Shown here: piece after piece, positions 12,690 to 20,958 of the stretch
Layout: each line of letters opens with the position of its first letter
Position numbering within the stretch: the stretch's first letter is position 1
DNA from: CAZVON01 sp964628435
GTDB lineage: Bacteria > Patescibacteriota > Microgenomatia > Levybacterales > UBA12049
Length of the DNA: 21,653 nt
Reading direction: 5' to 3'
Assembly (NCBI GenBank): GCA_964628435.1
Contig: CAZVON010000021.1
Coordinates: 1 to 21,653 of the forward strand
Made by a program: the position numbers and the translations under genes
The notes under the pieces: generated by a model
Database searches by the model: none
Told to the model about the DNA's origin: nothing
The model's input: the letters and a program-made list of their open reading frames with translations, nothing else

Positions 12690-14003
12690 ATGGTAAAACA
12701 ATTTCAAGATTCCGAACAATATATTATTGATGAAAGTCAAGAATTAAATCTAGGGGAAAATCCATTGATTCAAAAATTTTTTCGCGCTTTTCCTGCTCTT
12801 ACACACAAGAATTACCAGCTCTATTTTTTAGGTCAATCAGTATCTTTAACAGGGACATGGATCCAACTTGTAGCGCAAGGTTGGCTTGTTTTTCAGATTA
12901 CGCATTCTGCGTTTTGGGTTGGAAGTGTTGCGGCGTTGTCTAATATTCCTACTCTTTTGTTTGGACTTGTTGCGGGAGTAGTGGTAGATCGATATCCTCG
13001 AAAAAAGATTATCTTTATAGCGGAATCTTTTTCATTGCTCTGCGCTTTTGTTTTGGGCATGTTAACAATATTGGATATCGTACAGCTATGGCATATCTGC
13101 CTTATAATGTTTCTTATGGGTATCTCAGCGGCATTTGATATGCCTGCACGACAAACCTTTGCTATAGATATGGTTGGAAAGGAGAACTTATCTTCGGCAA
13201 TTGCTCTTAATGCCGGGTTATTTAACGCAGCTCGTGTTGTTGGACCCGGGATAGCAGGGATGCTCATTGCTTTTATGGGCGTAGGAGGAGCTTTTTTGGC
13301 AAACGCTTTTAGTTATTTAGCTGTTCTGATTGCTCTTTATTTCATAAAAGTATCTATTCAATTACCCAAAACCTACCCTCGTCCTATAGATGCAATAAAA
13401 CAAGGAATTCGATATTCTTTTACCCATCCAGCCATTAAAATTTTATTAGTTTTTTCATCGATCAGTTCTATTTTTAGCTGGTCGTATGTTGCTCTTATGC
13501 CGGTCATCGCACAGCGCATATTTCACCTGGATGCCTCCGGGCTTGGATACCTGTATTCTGCTGCAGGTATTGGAGCAGTGCTTGGAACGGTTATTGTATC
13601 CGCATACTCACACAGAATAAATCCGATGACGTTTATCTTAGGAGGAAACTTTCTGTTTGCTATAGCAATCATTTTGTTTACGTTAACTGATTATCTGTAT
13701 TTAGCGTACGTCTTTTTATTTTTTGCAGGACTTGGACTTATTACTCAGTTTGCTACAACTAACTCTACTATTCAACAGGTAACTGAAGATTCAATCCGTG
13801 GTCGCGTAATGAGTATTTACACTCTCATGTTTGTTGGGTTAATACCAGTAGGAAGTTTTCAGGCAGGTATAATAGCGGACATGTACTCCTCTAAAATCGC
13901 AATACAGCTGGGAGCTGTTGTTGTGTCGATAGCGGGAATATATCTCTATACAATAAGAGAAAAAATTAGTAAGGTTTATTATGGTCATGTCAAAAGCTCA
14001 TAA
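12690..14003 (+). CDS. MFS transporter, EntS/MFS_3-like exporter
   Basis: The 437-residue protein has twelve hydrophobic helices after a 35-residue cytoplasmic N terminus. The family's motif A (GLVAGVVVDRYPRKKIIF, about residue 90) and the AAFDMPARQTFAIDMVGKENLSSAIALNAGLFNAARVVGP-type segment (given here only as a location, roughly residues 145-185) identify the MFS_3 group related to the enterobactin exporter EntS and macrolide efflux proteins. It would move a small molecule outward using the proton gradient. Substrate unknown. A possible -10 (TATCCT, 12675-12680) lies nine bases before the ATG. The 225-bp gap to the divergent nuclease gene contains inverted copies of AGAACC/GGTTCT. It ends by overlapping the convergent DUF2079 fusion gene by six bases. 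Confidence 0.88.
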   Translation: MVKQFQDSEQYIIDESQELNLGENPLIQKFFRAFPALTHKNYQLYFLGQSVSLTGTWIQLVAQGWLVFQITHSAFWVGSVAALSNIPTLLFGLVAGVVVDRYPRKKIIFIAESFSLLCAFVLGMLTILDIVQLWHICLIMFLMGISAAFDMPARQTFAIDMVGKENLSSAIALNAGLFNAARVVGPGIAGMLIAFMGVGGAFLANAFSYLAVLIALYFIKVSIQLPKTYPRPIDAIKQGIRYSFTHPAIKILLVFSSISSIFSWSYVALMPVIAQRIFHLDASGLGYLYSAAGIGAVLGTVIVSAYSHRINPMTFILGGNFLFAIAIILFTLTDYLYLAYVFLFFAGLGLITQFATTNSTIQQVTEDSIRGRVMSIYTLMFVGLIPVGSFQAGIIADMYSSKIAIQLGAVVVSIAGIYLYTIREKISKVYYGHVKSS

Positions 14004-16394
14004 TTTTTTCTTCTCAAAAATTATAAAGTCATTTTTTTCATATAGAATTTTATAATTTGAATTTTCCTTTAGATGTTCAACCATTTCTTTTTGCTCTGTT
14101 AAAGAAGGTAACGCGTAAGAATCATTCAGGAGAAATGCAACAAAGTCTGCAGAATTCATGCCAATAGGAACAGTAAAAATTTTTTCTCTTCTGGTTAAAT
14201 GTGCGCCTAAATTATTTGTTGCGGATACGCTAAGATGGGCAGGTATTTGGTCTAGAATAATTTTTAGCTCTTTTTTGTTGGGGTATGGTTTCGCAAACAT
14301 ATCAAGATTTGGACTCTTAGATCCTGGCAGCGGCCCAAATTGATAAACGCTATATAAAATAAAAAAAATCAAATACCACGAGACTAGACGGTAGGAAATT
14401 CTAGGAATTTTTTTATGCAAAAATTGAATTGCATACATTGTTGAAATAAATAAAAATGGCGTAATAGTCGCAGTATACTGAAAATAAATTTCTCGTAGTT
14501 GTTGATTTTTGCTCAACATGTTAATTAAAAAATCAGGCAAGGCAAAAATAAGATAGTTCGCAGACAGTATTGGAAGAAAGCCCAGAGGAGTGAGCAATTT
14601 GACTATATACTCTACTCTATCCTCCCGAGTAAGAGTAAAAATCGTTTTGTCTGGGGGAAAAAGTATGTTTTTTATTATCTTTTCGGCAGAATCACCAAAA
14701 TCTGAGTAATAAGAAAGAGCAAAGTGATGTCCTCCTCGTTCTGCGGGAATTATCATAGAAACCAACAAATAAAAGAAAATCACAGGAAGAATAAAAATTG
14801 CTAAACCCAGTATTTTTATTTTCTTTTCTCCATAAAAGTTTTTTATATATACATAAAGTCCAAGTAGCGATATAGTAATCCACACTTGTTCTTTAGTAAT
14901 TCCTGCGAGAAAGCAAAAAACGCCAAAAACTATATAGTTTTTACGCAGTAAAAAATACCACGCGCCTAACAAAAAAGTTGTCGCCAAAGTGACTGCATGA
15001 AAATCATAGAGATTCGAATGCTGAAGAGATGGATTTAGCAAATACGCAGTGCTCAAAATAAAAGAAAGCATTCTATTTCCAATAACTTGTCTCGCAATCG
15101 CGTATACAAATACTGATCCTGTTGCAATTATTACTGTTTGAAGAAAAAGTAATGTTCTGGGATCATTCCATAGCCAGTAAAACGGTGATAGAAGAATAAG
15201 AATAAAATCCGCATGAATGGCAAGTCGTGATACTACTTCTATGCCATCAGGACTAGTTAACTGAAATATCCTCCCTTGGCTTGTGTTCCATACGGTTTGA
15301 TCCATATTACCCAGATCGAATTTCCCCGCGTAAAAATTTTCATACCTTAAAAAACTTGCGCAAGCGAAGTAAAAAATATAGAGAAGAATACAAAGGACCA
15401 AAAACGTTTCGTAACTGTTTCTTTGCAGGAGTAATTTCATTTTACTTTCAAAGGGTAAGGTCAAATTTTTCCAGATGAATGTCGAACAAAAAAATATCAG
15501 CTCAGAAAAAATCAGTACAATTCGAGCAAATATTGCCGCAAATCCTGCAGTTGAAGCGCCTAATACTTGAGATAACCCAATAGTTATTACTCCTTCCCTT
15601 ACCCCTAGCCCCATCGGCGTGACAAGTGATAAGTATCCAACAAGAAATGCTAAAACAAAAAAACTGATAAACTGAATAGACAAATATGGATTTAAATACA
15701 CGAATGAAGAAATAGAAAGGTACATTCCTAATCCAAAGAAAAAGTAAGATACCATAAAAATACCAAGTAATTTTAAAATATCTTTCGTTGCAAAATTCGG
15801 AAGTAGAAACTTAGCAAGACGCCATATCCAGATAAGTGGCTTTTTTGTGCCATACGTTCGTAAACGATTTATTAATAAAGTCTGCGAGATATAGAGGATG
15901 AGGATTAAACAGAATAAGATTCCCAAAACAATTAAAGCGGTTTGATATTGGTTGAGAGGAAAAATAATTCGAACGAGAAGAGGTAAAGACAACGTAGAAA
16001 GAAGAACACAGGCTATAATCATACATTGAATTTCAATGGCCAGTGCGGATAAAACTGCAGTCTGAGGAATTTTTTCTTGCGAAAATGATACCGTACGTCC
16101 TAGAAATGACCAAATTACTCCTGGTATAAATCTTTTAATTTCTGCTGACGACCACATAAACGCAGTCTTTTTAAAAGAAACAGGGTACCCTTTCAAATCA
16201 AGAATCATTTTCCACAAATAACTTCTCAATAAAAAATAGCAAACGAAACAACATATGCTTGCTAATACAACAAACCAATTAAGCTCTTCTAAATAGTGAT
16301 AAATGAGTGCTTGTCTTAAATATACAACGCGAACAATAAAAAAAAGCGCAATTATTGATAAAGGCCAACCAATTAAAAATTTTAAAATTGACAT
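13998..16394 (-). CDS. Fusion of LPG-synthase-type membrane domain and DUF2079 GT-C-like domain
   Basis: The 798-residue polytopic protein joins two families. Residues 1-315 form the lysylphosphatidylglycerol-synthase TM (UPF0104/AglD-like) unit: RFIPGVIWSFLGR at 88-100 and YLSLVTPMGLGVREGV at 254-269. Residues 325-798 match DUF2079: a helix, then YENFYAGKFDLGNMDQTVWNT around 351-371 where GT-C enzymes bear their acidic catalytic loop, HADFILILLSPFYWLWNDPRT, and a soluble C-terminal domain after about residue 690. The first half resembles lipid flippase/translocase domains and the second lipid-linked glycosyltransferases, so a role in making or flipping a lipid-linked sugar for the cell envelope is plausible but inferred. 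No cytoplasmic GNAT-like LPG synthase domain is present. It sits beside surface-protein genes on the same strand. Confidence 0.8.
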   Translation of the reverse strand: MSILKFLIGWPLSIIALFFIVRVVYLRQALIYHYLEELNWFVVLASICCFVCYFLLRSYLWKMILDLKGYPVSFKKTAFMWSSAEIKRFIPGVIWSFLGRTVSFSQEKIPQTAVLSALAIEIQCMIIACVLLSTLSLPLLVRIIFPLNQYQTALIVLGILFCLILILYISQTLLINRLRTYGTKKPLIWIWRLAKFLLPNFATKDILKLLGIFMVSYFFFGLGMYLSISSFVYLNPYLSIQFISFFVLAFLVGYLSLVTPMGLGVREGVITIGLSQVLGASTAGFAAIFARIVLIFSELIFFCSTFIWKNLTLPFESKMKLLLQRNSYETFLVLCILLYIFYFACASFLRYENFYAGKFDLGNMDQTVWNTSQGRIFQLTSPDGIEVVSRLAIHADFILILLSPFYWLWNDPRTLLFLQTVIIATGSVFVYAIARQVIGNRMLSFILSTAYLLNPSLQHSNLYDFHAVTLATTFLLGAWYFLLRKNYIVFGVFCFLAGITKEQVWITISLLGLYVYIKNFYGEKKIKILGLAIFILPVIFFYLLVSMIIPAERGGHHFALSYYSDFGDSAEKIIKNILFPPDKTIFTLTREDRVEYIVKLLTPLGFLPILSANYLIFALPDFLINMLSKNQQLREIYFQYTATITPFLFISTMYAIQFLHKKIPRISYRLVSWYLIFFILYSVYQFGPLPGSKSPNLDMFAKPYPNKKELKIILDQIPAHLSVSATNNLGAHLTRREKIFTVPIGMNSADFVAFLLNDSYALPSLTEQKEMVEHLKENSNYKILYEKNDFIIFEKKKL

Positions 16395-16451
16395 ATATTT
16401 TAGATAGATATCCCGCTTATAGCCTTCTTATTGTATCATTTTTGACTGAAA

Positions 16452-17066
16452 TTATTGGCGTAGAGATGCGGAGTCCGAACTTATTTTGTCTGTTGGTGTT
16501 GGAAAATATTGATAGGTAAATGTTCTTTTTAAAATAACTTGCGCATCAGAATTAACTCCTTTAACTTTAAGTTCTAACTTTTTTTCCGAGGACGGCATGT
16601 CATATATGCAGATTGATCTATCTGTATACTCAGACCACTCTTGATTATTGATTCTATATGACCAAACTACCGAACAGTAATCTTCTTTTTGATATGCAAT
16701 TTCAAGGCAAACTGGGTTTTTACTGAGAACTTCATTTTCTTGAGGAGAGACTATTTCTATATGACCAATACCCTTTTTGCATTCAGTCACAGGAGCTAGT
16801 GTAGGTGTACTGTTACTCGTTACGAATGGAGTTAACGTGGGTGCTGTTTTTTCCTGAGGAGTCGCAGAAAACTCTTTTTCTTTTATCGAGTTTTCTCGGG
16901 AGTTATTCTCGCTTGGTTTACCTTCATTTTTAGAGATATTATTATAGTTGGTTATTACAACGGTAAGTAGTACCGGAATAGTTAAAAAAGCGCTTATTAA
17001 CTCTAAATACCTCTTTTTATCAGGAAGATTTGTAAACCATTTCTGAAGTTTTTGTATTGTATCCAT
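16452..17066 (-). CDS. Single-pass membrane protein with extracytoplasmic domain
   Basis: The 204-residue protein has a basic N terminus, one transmembrane helix (about residues 23-39), a Ser/Thr/Pro-rich linker (to about 92), and a compact domain (about 98-190) with four cysteines (TECKKG, NPVCLE, DYCSVV, SICIYD). The domain's alternating-strand pattern suggests an immunoglobulin-like fold. The Pro-rich linker places it away from the membrane. No enzymatic motif is seen and no specific family is recognised. The start is fixed by TTGAAA-16-TACAAT with a TGC extension close upstream. It is located between the DUF2079 fusion gene and the 777-aa repeat protein. Confidence 0.7.
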   Translation of the reverse strand: MDTIQKLQKWFTNLPDKKRYLELISAFLTIPVLLTVVITNYNNISKNEGKPSENNSRENSIKEKEFSATPQEKTAPTLTPFVTSNSTPTLAPVTECKKGIGHIEIVSPQENEVLSKNPVCLEIAYQKEDYCSVVWSYRINNQEWSEYTDRSICIYDMPSSEKKLELKVKGVNSDAQVILKRTFTYQYFPTPTDKISSDSASLRQ

Positions 17067-17078
17067 TTTGGGGATTCT

Positions 17079-17106
17079 ATTGTAGCAAATTAAATATATA
17101 TTTCAA
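17079..17106 (-). promoter_or_regulatory. Promoter of the 204-aa membrane protein gene
   Basis: TTGAAA (17106-17101) and TACAAT (17084-17079) are 16 bp apart, with a TGC extension before the -10. An overlapping TAGAAT (17079-17074) ends seven bases before the ATG. Either gives a leader of a few bases at most. Confidence 0.6.
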
Positions 17107-17115
17107 GAGAATGAT

Positions 17116-19449
17116 TTACTTTTGCAGATGGAAATCAGTAATTCTTCTTTTTAATACTACTGCGATAGCTATGAATGGAATTAACGCGACGAGCCATGCC
17201 AGGTTAATGCGAATTGATGCGGAGTTTGAATCATGTGATGAATTTAGTAAATATTCTTCTGAGGATAATCCTGCGACAAGTGTTGGAATATTTTGCTCTT
17301 CTCGATACGCAACAAGATTCATATTGGTTGGTCTTGCATTACCTGCGCTCTCTGACTGCGTAACCTGCGTTGTCCTTCTTGAAATGATACGATAATAGGT
17401 TATTGGTTGATCTTCAACCTCCTGAGTTGGTACGTTTGTATTTTGCCTTGGTCTTATAATGGTTTCTTCTCCTTTTGAATTTTGCACATTGTTTACAGTT
17501 TCAGAACTATTACTTTTTACATCTGATTCATTACTGGTTGAATCTGGAGCTTTCTGAGTACCTGGAGGTAAAAGATCTCCTGTCCAACTCCCAAAGATAT
17601 TCACAATAGTTACTATGAGTTTTCCATTTCCAACAATATTATTGTTTATAAAGTTAACTAAATTTGCGACTACTCGCGCGTTACCGGTTTTGATAATAGA
17701 GTCTCCCCCAGTATTGTCATTTGCCGTATTTCCTCCCGTGTTTGCAAAAAGCCTGAGATTATTCACTATGTTTGCGTTATTTGCTAAAAAAGTAGAGTTA
17801 TTATTTGACCGCGATAAAGAGTTAGTATTGTTTGATCCGTTTCCATTTTGACTGTTTGATGCAGTAATATCGCCACTTGAAGAAACTTTAAATTCAGTAC
17901 CTTCGGATCCGGCATAATACGCTCCATCCGCAGCTCCTATAATTTTCCCTATCCATTCGCCTGCTTGATTTACCAGTACTAACCAATAATTACCATCACT
18001 CACATTAGAATTCGCAATATTTAATGTCTGTGAATTGATATTCGTAAATCCAGTGGACACATATGCATCGTCAGTGGTATTTTTATTCGTATTATTATCT
18101 CCTGTCGAAGCTTCCAAAATAAGATTATTTTGTATTGATGCATCGTTTGTTTGAAATGTATTAGATTCTTGTTGCGAATTCACATCCGATGAATTTGTTG
18201 AGTTAGTTCCATTTCCATTGTTTATTGCCGCAATGGATTGGGATTCGCAGCTTGCACAAGAATTATTATTACTCGCAAAATTCTGTTCTGGTATTAAGAT
18301 GTCTCCCACTAAGTTTCCAAACACATTTACAACCCCGACCATTACATTTCCAGCTAAATTATTGTTCAGAAAAGTCAAAACATTCCCAACTACGTGAGCG
18401 TTTCCGCTTTCAATTGCTGTATCATCTCCTGTATTACGATCCGCAGAATTATGTCCACTATCTGCACTTAAGGTTGCATTTGTTTCTAAACTCCCATCAT
18501 TCGTTTGGAACGTATTTTTATCGGTTTGAGAAGCAATAGTGTTTGCATTAGAAGAATTCGAGCCATTCTGCACGTTGGTTGCTGTTATACTATTTGGTGA
18601 GCAGCCAAGTATGCAATTTTGTGAAAAATCTAAAATAATATCTCCCTTGTGATCCTCGACTATATTAAATTCTGACACAGCGACTCCCTCTATATTACTA
18701 TTCAACCCAGTAATCACGGTCCCTGTTGTATTTGCGTCACCACTTGTTATATGTGTATTTCCAACATTGTCTGTTGCGATATTTTGTCCAGTTATTGTCT
18801 CTTGATTTAAGTTATTTCCTACATGAGCCTGATTTATTGCGATTGCGTTATTGTTATTTGTCAAGTCAATAGAAGTATTATTTGAAGTACTGGATCCGTT
18901 ATTTTGAATACTACTGTTTGTAGAAGTGTTTGTATCAGAACTTGGATTACTGGTAAGGTTATTATTCGCAAGAGTATTAAGAGTTGCCGTGTTTATTGAG
19001 TTTCCTGTCTGAATTGCAGTATCCCCTACATTACCAGTTGCAGTTAGTCCAACTAAGTTTTGGGGTTGAAAAGAAGAGTTGACTAGTGTCGCTTGTTGAG
19101 TATCAGATGTTGGTAATTGATTGTCTGGTTGACTTGACGAAGTACTTTCGTTTGTGATACTTGGTGAATCTTGTTGATCTTGTGGATCATTATCATTTGA
19201 AGATAAATTGTTCTGCATATCTTCTCTTGTGGGAGCTGTAGGCGAGCTTGGAGCAGAAGGAGCAGTAGGCACATTTGTTTCTTGAGTCGGCGCACTCGGC
19301 GCAACAGGTGCTTCTGGTGGAGTTGGAGCCTGGTTTGCATACACAAAGTTTGTTTGTGTATAGATAAATATTGTTGCGAACAGAAAAATAAATACTTTTT
19401 TAGTCTGTAAAACAATTTTGTTAAATTTTTTAGTTTGCGACTCTTTCAT
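17116..19449 (-). CDS. Large anchored Asn-rich repeat surface protein
   Basis: The 777-residue protein has a signal peptide (to about residue 39, ending NFVYA), a Pro/Ala/Ser-rich stalk (about 40-75), and a polar low-complexity stretch. About five repeats of 100-125 residues follow, then a C-terminal transmembrane helix (INLAWLVALIPFIAIAVVL) with a basic tail. The core repeat motif is T/S-G-x-N-x-A-x-x-NTGxD-x-x-I-x-TGNA followed by a hydrophobic VVGNVLTFLNNN-like strand pair. This pattern suggests a beta-solenoid. Cysteine pairs occur in two repeats (NCILGC, SCASC). It is presumably tethered to the cytoplasmic membrane and exposed outside. It shares motifs and a DNA block with the 411-aa protein upstream. 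No family name is recognised and there is no LPxTG motif. No ribosome site is evident, and start choice rests on the signal peptide. Confidence 0.8.
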   Translation of the reverse strand: MKESQTKKFNKIVLQTKKVFIFLFATIFIYTQTNFVYANQAPTPPEAPVAPSAPTQETNVPTAPSAPSSPTAPTREDMQNNLSSNDNDPQDQQDSPSITNESTSSSQPDNQLPTSDTQQATLVNSSFQPQNLVGLTATGNVGDTAIQTGNSINTATLNTLANNNLTSNPSSDTNTSTNSSIQNNGSSTSNNTSIDLTNNNNAIAINQAHVGNNLNQETITGQNIATDNVGNTHITSGDANTTGTVITGLNSNIEGVAVSEFNIVEDHKGDIILDFSQNCILGCSPNSITATNVQNGSNSSNANTIASQTDKNTFQTNDGSLETNATLSADSGHNSADRNTGDDTAIESGNAHVVGNVLTFLNNNLAGNVMVGVVNVFGNLVGDILIPEQNFASNNNSCASCESQSIAAINNGNGTNSTNSSDVNSQQESNTFQTNDASIQNNLILEASTGDNNTNKNTTDDAYVSTGFTNINSQTLNIANSNVSDGNYWLVLVNQAGEWIGKIIGAADGAYYAGSEGTEFKVSSSGDITASNSQNGNGSNNTNSLSRSNNNSTFLANNANIVNNLRLFANTGGNTANDNTGGDSIIKTGNARVVANLVNFINNNIVGNGKLIVTIVNIFGSWTGDLLPPGTQKAPDSTSNESDVKSNSSETVNNVQNSKGEETIIRPRQNTNVPTQEVEDQPITYYRIISRRTTQVTQSESAGNARPTNMNLVAYREEQNIPTLVAGLSSEEYLLNSSHDSNSASIRINLAWLVALIPFIAIAVVLKRRITDFHLQK
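17701..17739 (-). repeat. 39-nt block shared between the two surface-protein genes, copy 1
   Basis: This block differs at one base from 20539-20577. It encodes the TGGNTANDNTGGD motif in both genes. A partial copy (22 nt) is at 19999-20020. Confidence 0.8.
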
Positions 19450-19507
19450 AATACTTGAGTAGAAAATAAAGATATAAAATTGAAATTAGTTCTTTTATTT
19501 CCCTTAC

Positions 19508-19551
19508 GTGGGTAGGGCGCACGCCTAAGTGCTTACGTTACGCCCTACCAC
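19508..19551. repeat. REP-like hairpin between surface-protein genes
   Basis: GGTAGGGCG (19511-19519) pairs with CGCCCTACC (19541-19549). The stem is extended past one bulged G by GT/AC (19508-19509 with 19550-19551), and an inner GCAC/GTGC stem lies in the loop. It sits between the stop of the 411-aa gene and the start of the 777-aa gene. No T-run follows on either strand, so a repeat or an mRNA-stabilising stem is more likely than a terminator. Confidence 0.65.
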
Positions 19552-19557
19552 AAAGGA

Positions 19558-20793
19558 TTATCCAACCTGTAAATGTGACAGTAGATCGTGAAGATCAAAA
19601 TGAAAGTCAAAATTCACTCCAGTTGGAAGGTGCGTTGAGACATCCGGTCCGGCAATGTTTGCGTTCGCCCACGTTGTGACATGAGTCATAGAGTCGACAT
19701 CGCCTGTCCAAATAAATGGATCATCGGTACCATTAGGATCACCAGTATTCCTTTTTGCTTTATTATCACCTGTTTGTCCATTAGCATGAACATCGTTATA
19801 GATGTCAGACCAATTGTCCTGAAATACAGACGAATCACTTCCTAACCATGCATCGATAAAGTTATAGGAGCCCGATCCATTTCCTGAGATTTTGGCAAGC
19901 ACATCGCTTATACAACCACAATCCAAACTTGCAGCATTAAAGTTTACCTTTGTGTCTACATCAGCACGCGCTCGTGCATCTCCAGTTAGAATTGTCACGT
20001 CTCCCCCAGTATTGTCGTTTACGCGATTATGACCGGTATTGGCGTTTACCTCTACCCAGTTACGTACCCACGCGTCGTTGTATTGAGAAATGAGAGAATT
20101 TTGGGCAACATTTAGATCGATTGTATTGACACTTCCCGATCCGTTTCCAATAATTCTGGCTGTTATTGCTCCATTATTTCCATCTCCATTTTCTCCAATA
20201 GACGCAAGGTTTACGTTTGCAGCATTCTTTACAGAAACATCTGCGTCTGCGTTTCCTGTTACAACTGCAACATCACCACCTGTGTTTCTTTTTGCGTTGT
20301 TATTTCCAGAATTTGAATTAGCGTATACATTATTATTAATGTATGCACTGTTATCTTGGAAAATTGCTGCGCTGTTCTTTAAGTCTAAATCCGCATTATT
20401 CCAAGATCCTGATCCATTGCCAGAAATCAGCAAATCTGCGCTCACTAAACATTCACATGAGTCGATTTCTGCTTTATTAAGATTTGCTTTTGTTGTAACG
20501 TCAACTTCTGTTGTAGCATCACCGGTACGAACCATAACGTCTCCCCCAGTATTGTCGTTTGCCGTATTTCCTCCCGTAGATCCATTCGCATATACATTAT
20601 TTGAAATGTTTGCGGAATTACTTTGAACCACTGTGGAAGTATTAGATATATCTACATCTGTCGTGTTGGTCGAACCACTTCCATTTCCTGAAATTTCAAG
20701 GTGAGTTTCTGCAAACGCGGCAGTCGGAACATACGATACTACTAGAAGAGTACTTAAAAATCCTGTAAGTAGTTTTAGTCCGGTTCTTGTCAT
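19558..20793 (-). CDS. Secreted A-B-A-B repeat surface protein
   Basis: The 411-residue protein has a signal peptide (cleavage near AFA at 28) and four repeats of about 90 residues beginning with SGNGSGS or IGNGSGS (near 35, 124, 216 and 303). Each repeat contains a Q-x-N-x-A strand, a TGxNxAxxNTGGD turn and a TGDA turn before a hydrophobic strand. Repeats 1 and 3 share NDNTGGD and end in a Cys pair (CEC, CGC); repeats 2 and 4 share FQDN and AKRNTG and lack cysteines, giving an A-B-A-B order. The pattern suits a beta-solenoid and faintly recalls curlin repeats. There is no membrane anchor; the tail is His/Asp/Leu-rich (FDFHFDLHDLLSHL). A strong ribosome site and a leader with its own promoter suggest high expression. 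It is probably a surface or fibre subunit, but function is unknown. Confidence 0.8.
   Translation of the reverse strand: MTRTGLKLLTGFLSTLLVVSYVPTAAFAETHLEISGNGSGSTNTTDVDISNTSTVVQSNSANISNNVYANGSTGGNTANDNTGGDVMVRTGDATTEVDVTTKANLNKAEIDSCECLVSADLLISGNGSGSWNNADLDLKNSAAIFQDNSAYINNNVYANSNSGNNNAKRNTGGDVAVVTGNADADVSVKNAANVNLASIGENGDGNNGAITARIIGNGSGSVNTIDLNVAQNSLISQYNDAWVRNWVEVNANTGHNRVNDNTGGDVTILTGDARARADVDTKVNFNAASLDCGCISDVLAKISGNGSGSYNFIDAWLGSDSSVFQDNWSDIYNDVHANGQTGDNKAKRNTGDPNGTDDPFIWTGDVDSMTHVTTWANANIAGPDVSTHLPTGVNFDFHFDLHDLLSHLQVG
20539..20577 (-). repeat. 39-nt block shared between the two surface-protein genes, copy 2
   Basis: One mismatch to 17701-17739, read in the same frame and strand. The near-identity reaches silent positions, so recent duplication or gene conversion is likelier than protein-level constraint alone. 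Confidence 0.8.
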
Positions 20794-20806
20794 TTTTGTA
20801 TTTATT

Positions 20807-20866
20807 TCACCTCCTTTCTTCGTAGAATCCTTTATTCAAGGAGCACTTAACATGGGAGGGATTATA
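20807..20866 (-). promoter_or_regulatory. Promoter, leader and ribosome site of the 411-aa surface protein
   Basis: A TATAAT (20866-20861) begins a leader of about 60-65 nt. AAAGGAGGTGA (20817-20807) is a full-strength Shine-Dalgarno, although 13-16 nt from the ATG, longer than usual. Upstream CTCCTT in the leader could pair with its AAGGAG, or TCCTT with a nearer AAGGA, so the ribosome site might be masked. The rest of 20867-20958 shows nothing clear. Confidence 0.5.
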
Positions 20867-20958
20867 AAAGACAGGCATTGAACCACTAGTTAACACGGAG
20901 TAAGATTTCTGTAAACCAACCCCACAAGAAGTTTGTAAAATAAAGATAACTTTAGCAG

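Noticed and set aside
17116..20793. CRISPR or tandem DNA repeat array
   Set aside because: The repeats are protein-coding, about 90-125 codons long, and diverged, without uniform spacers.
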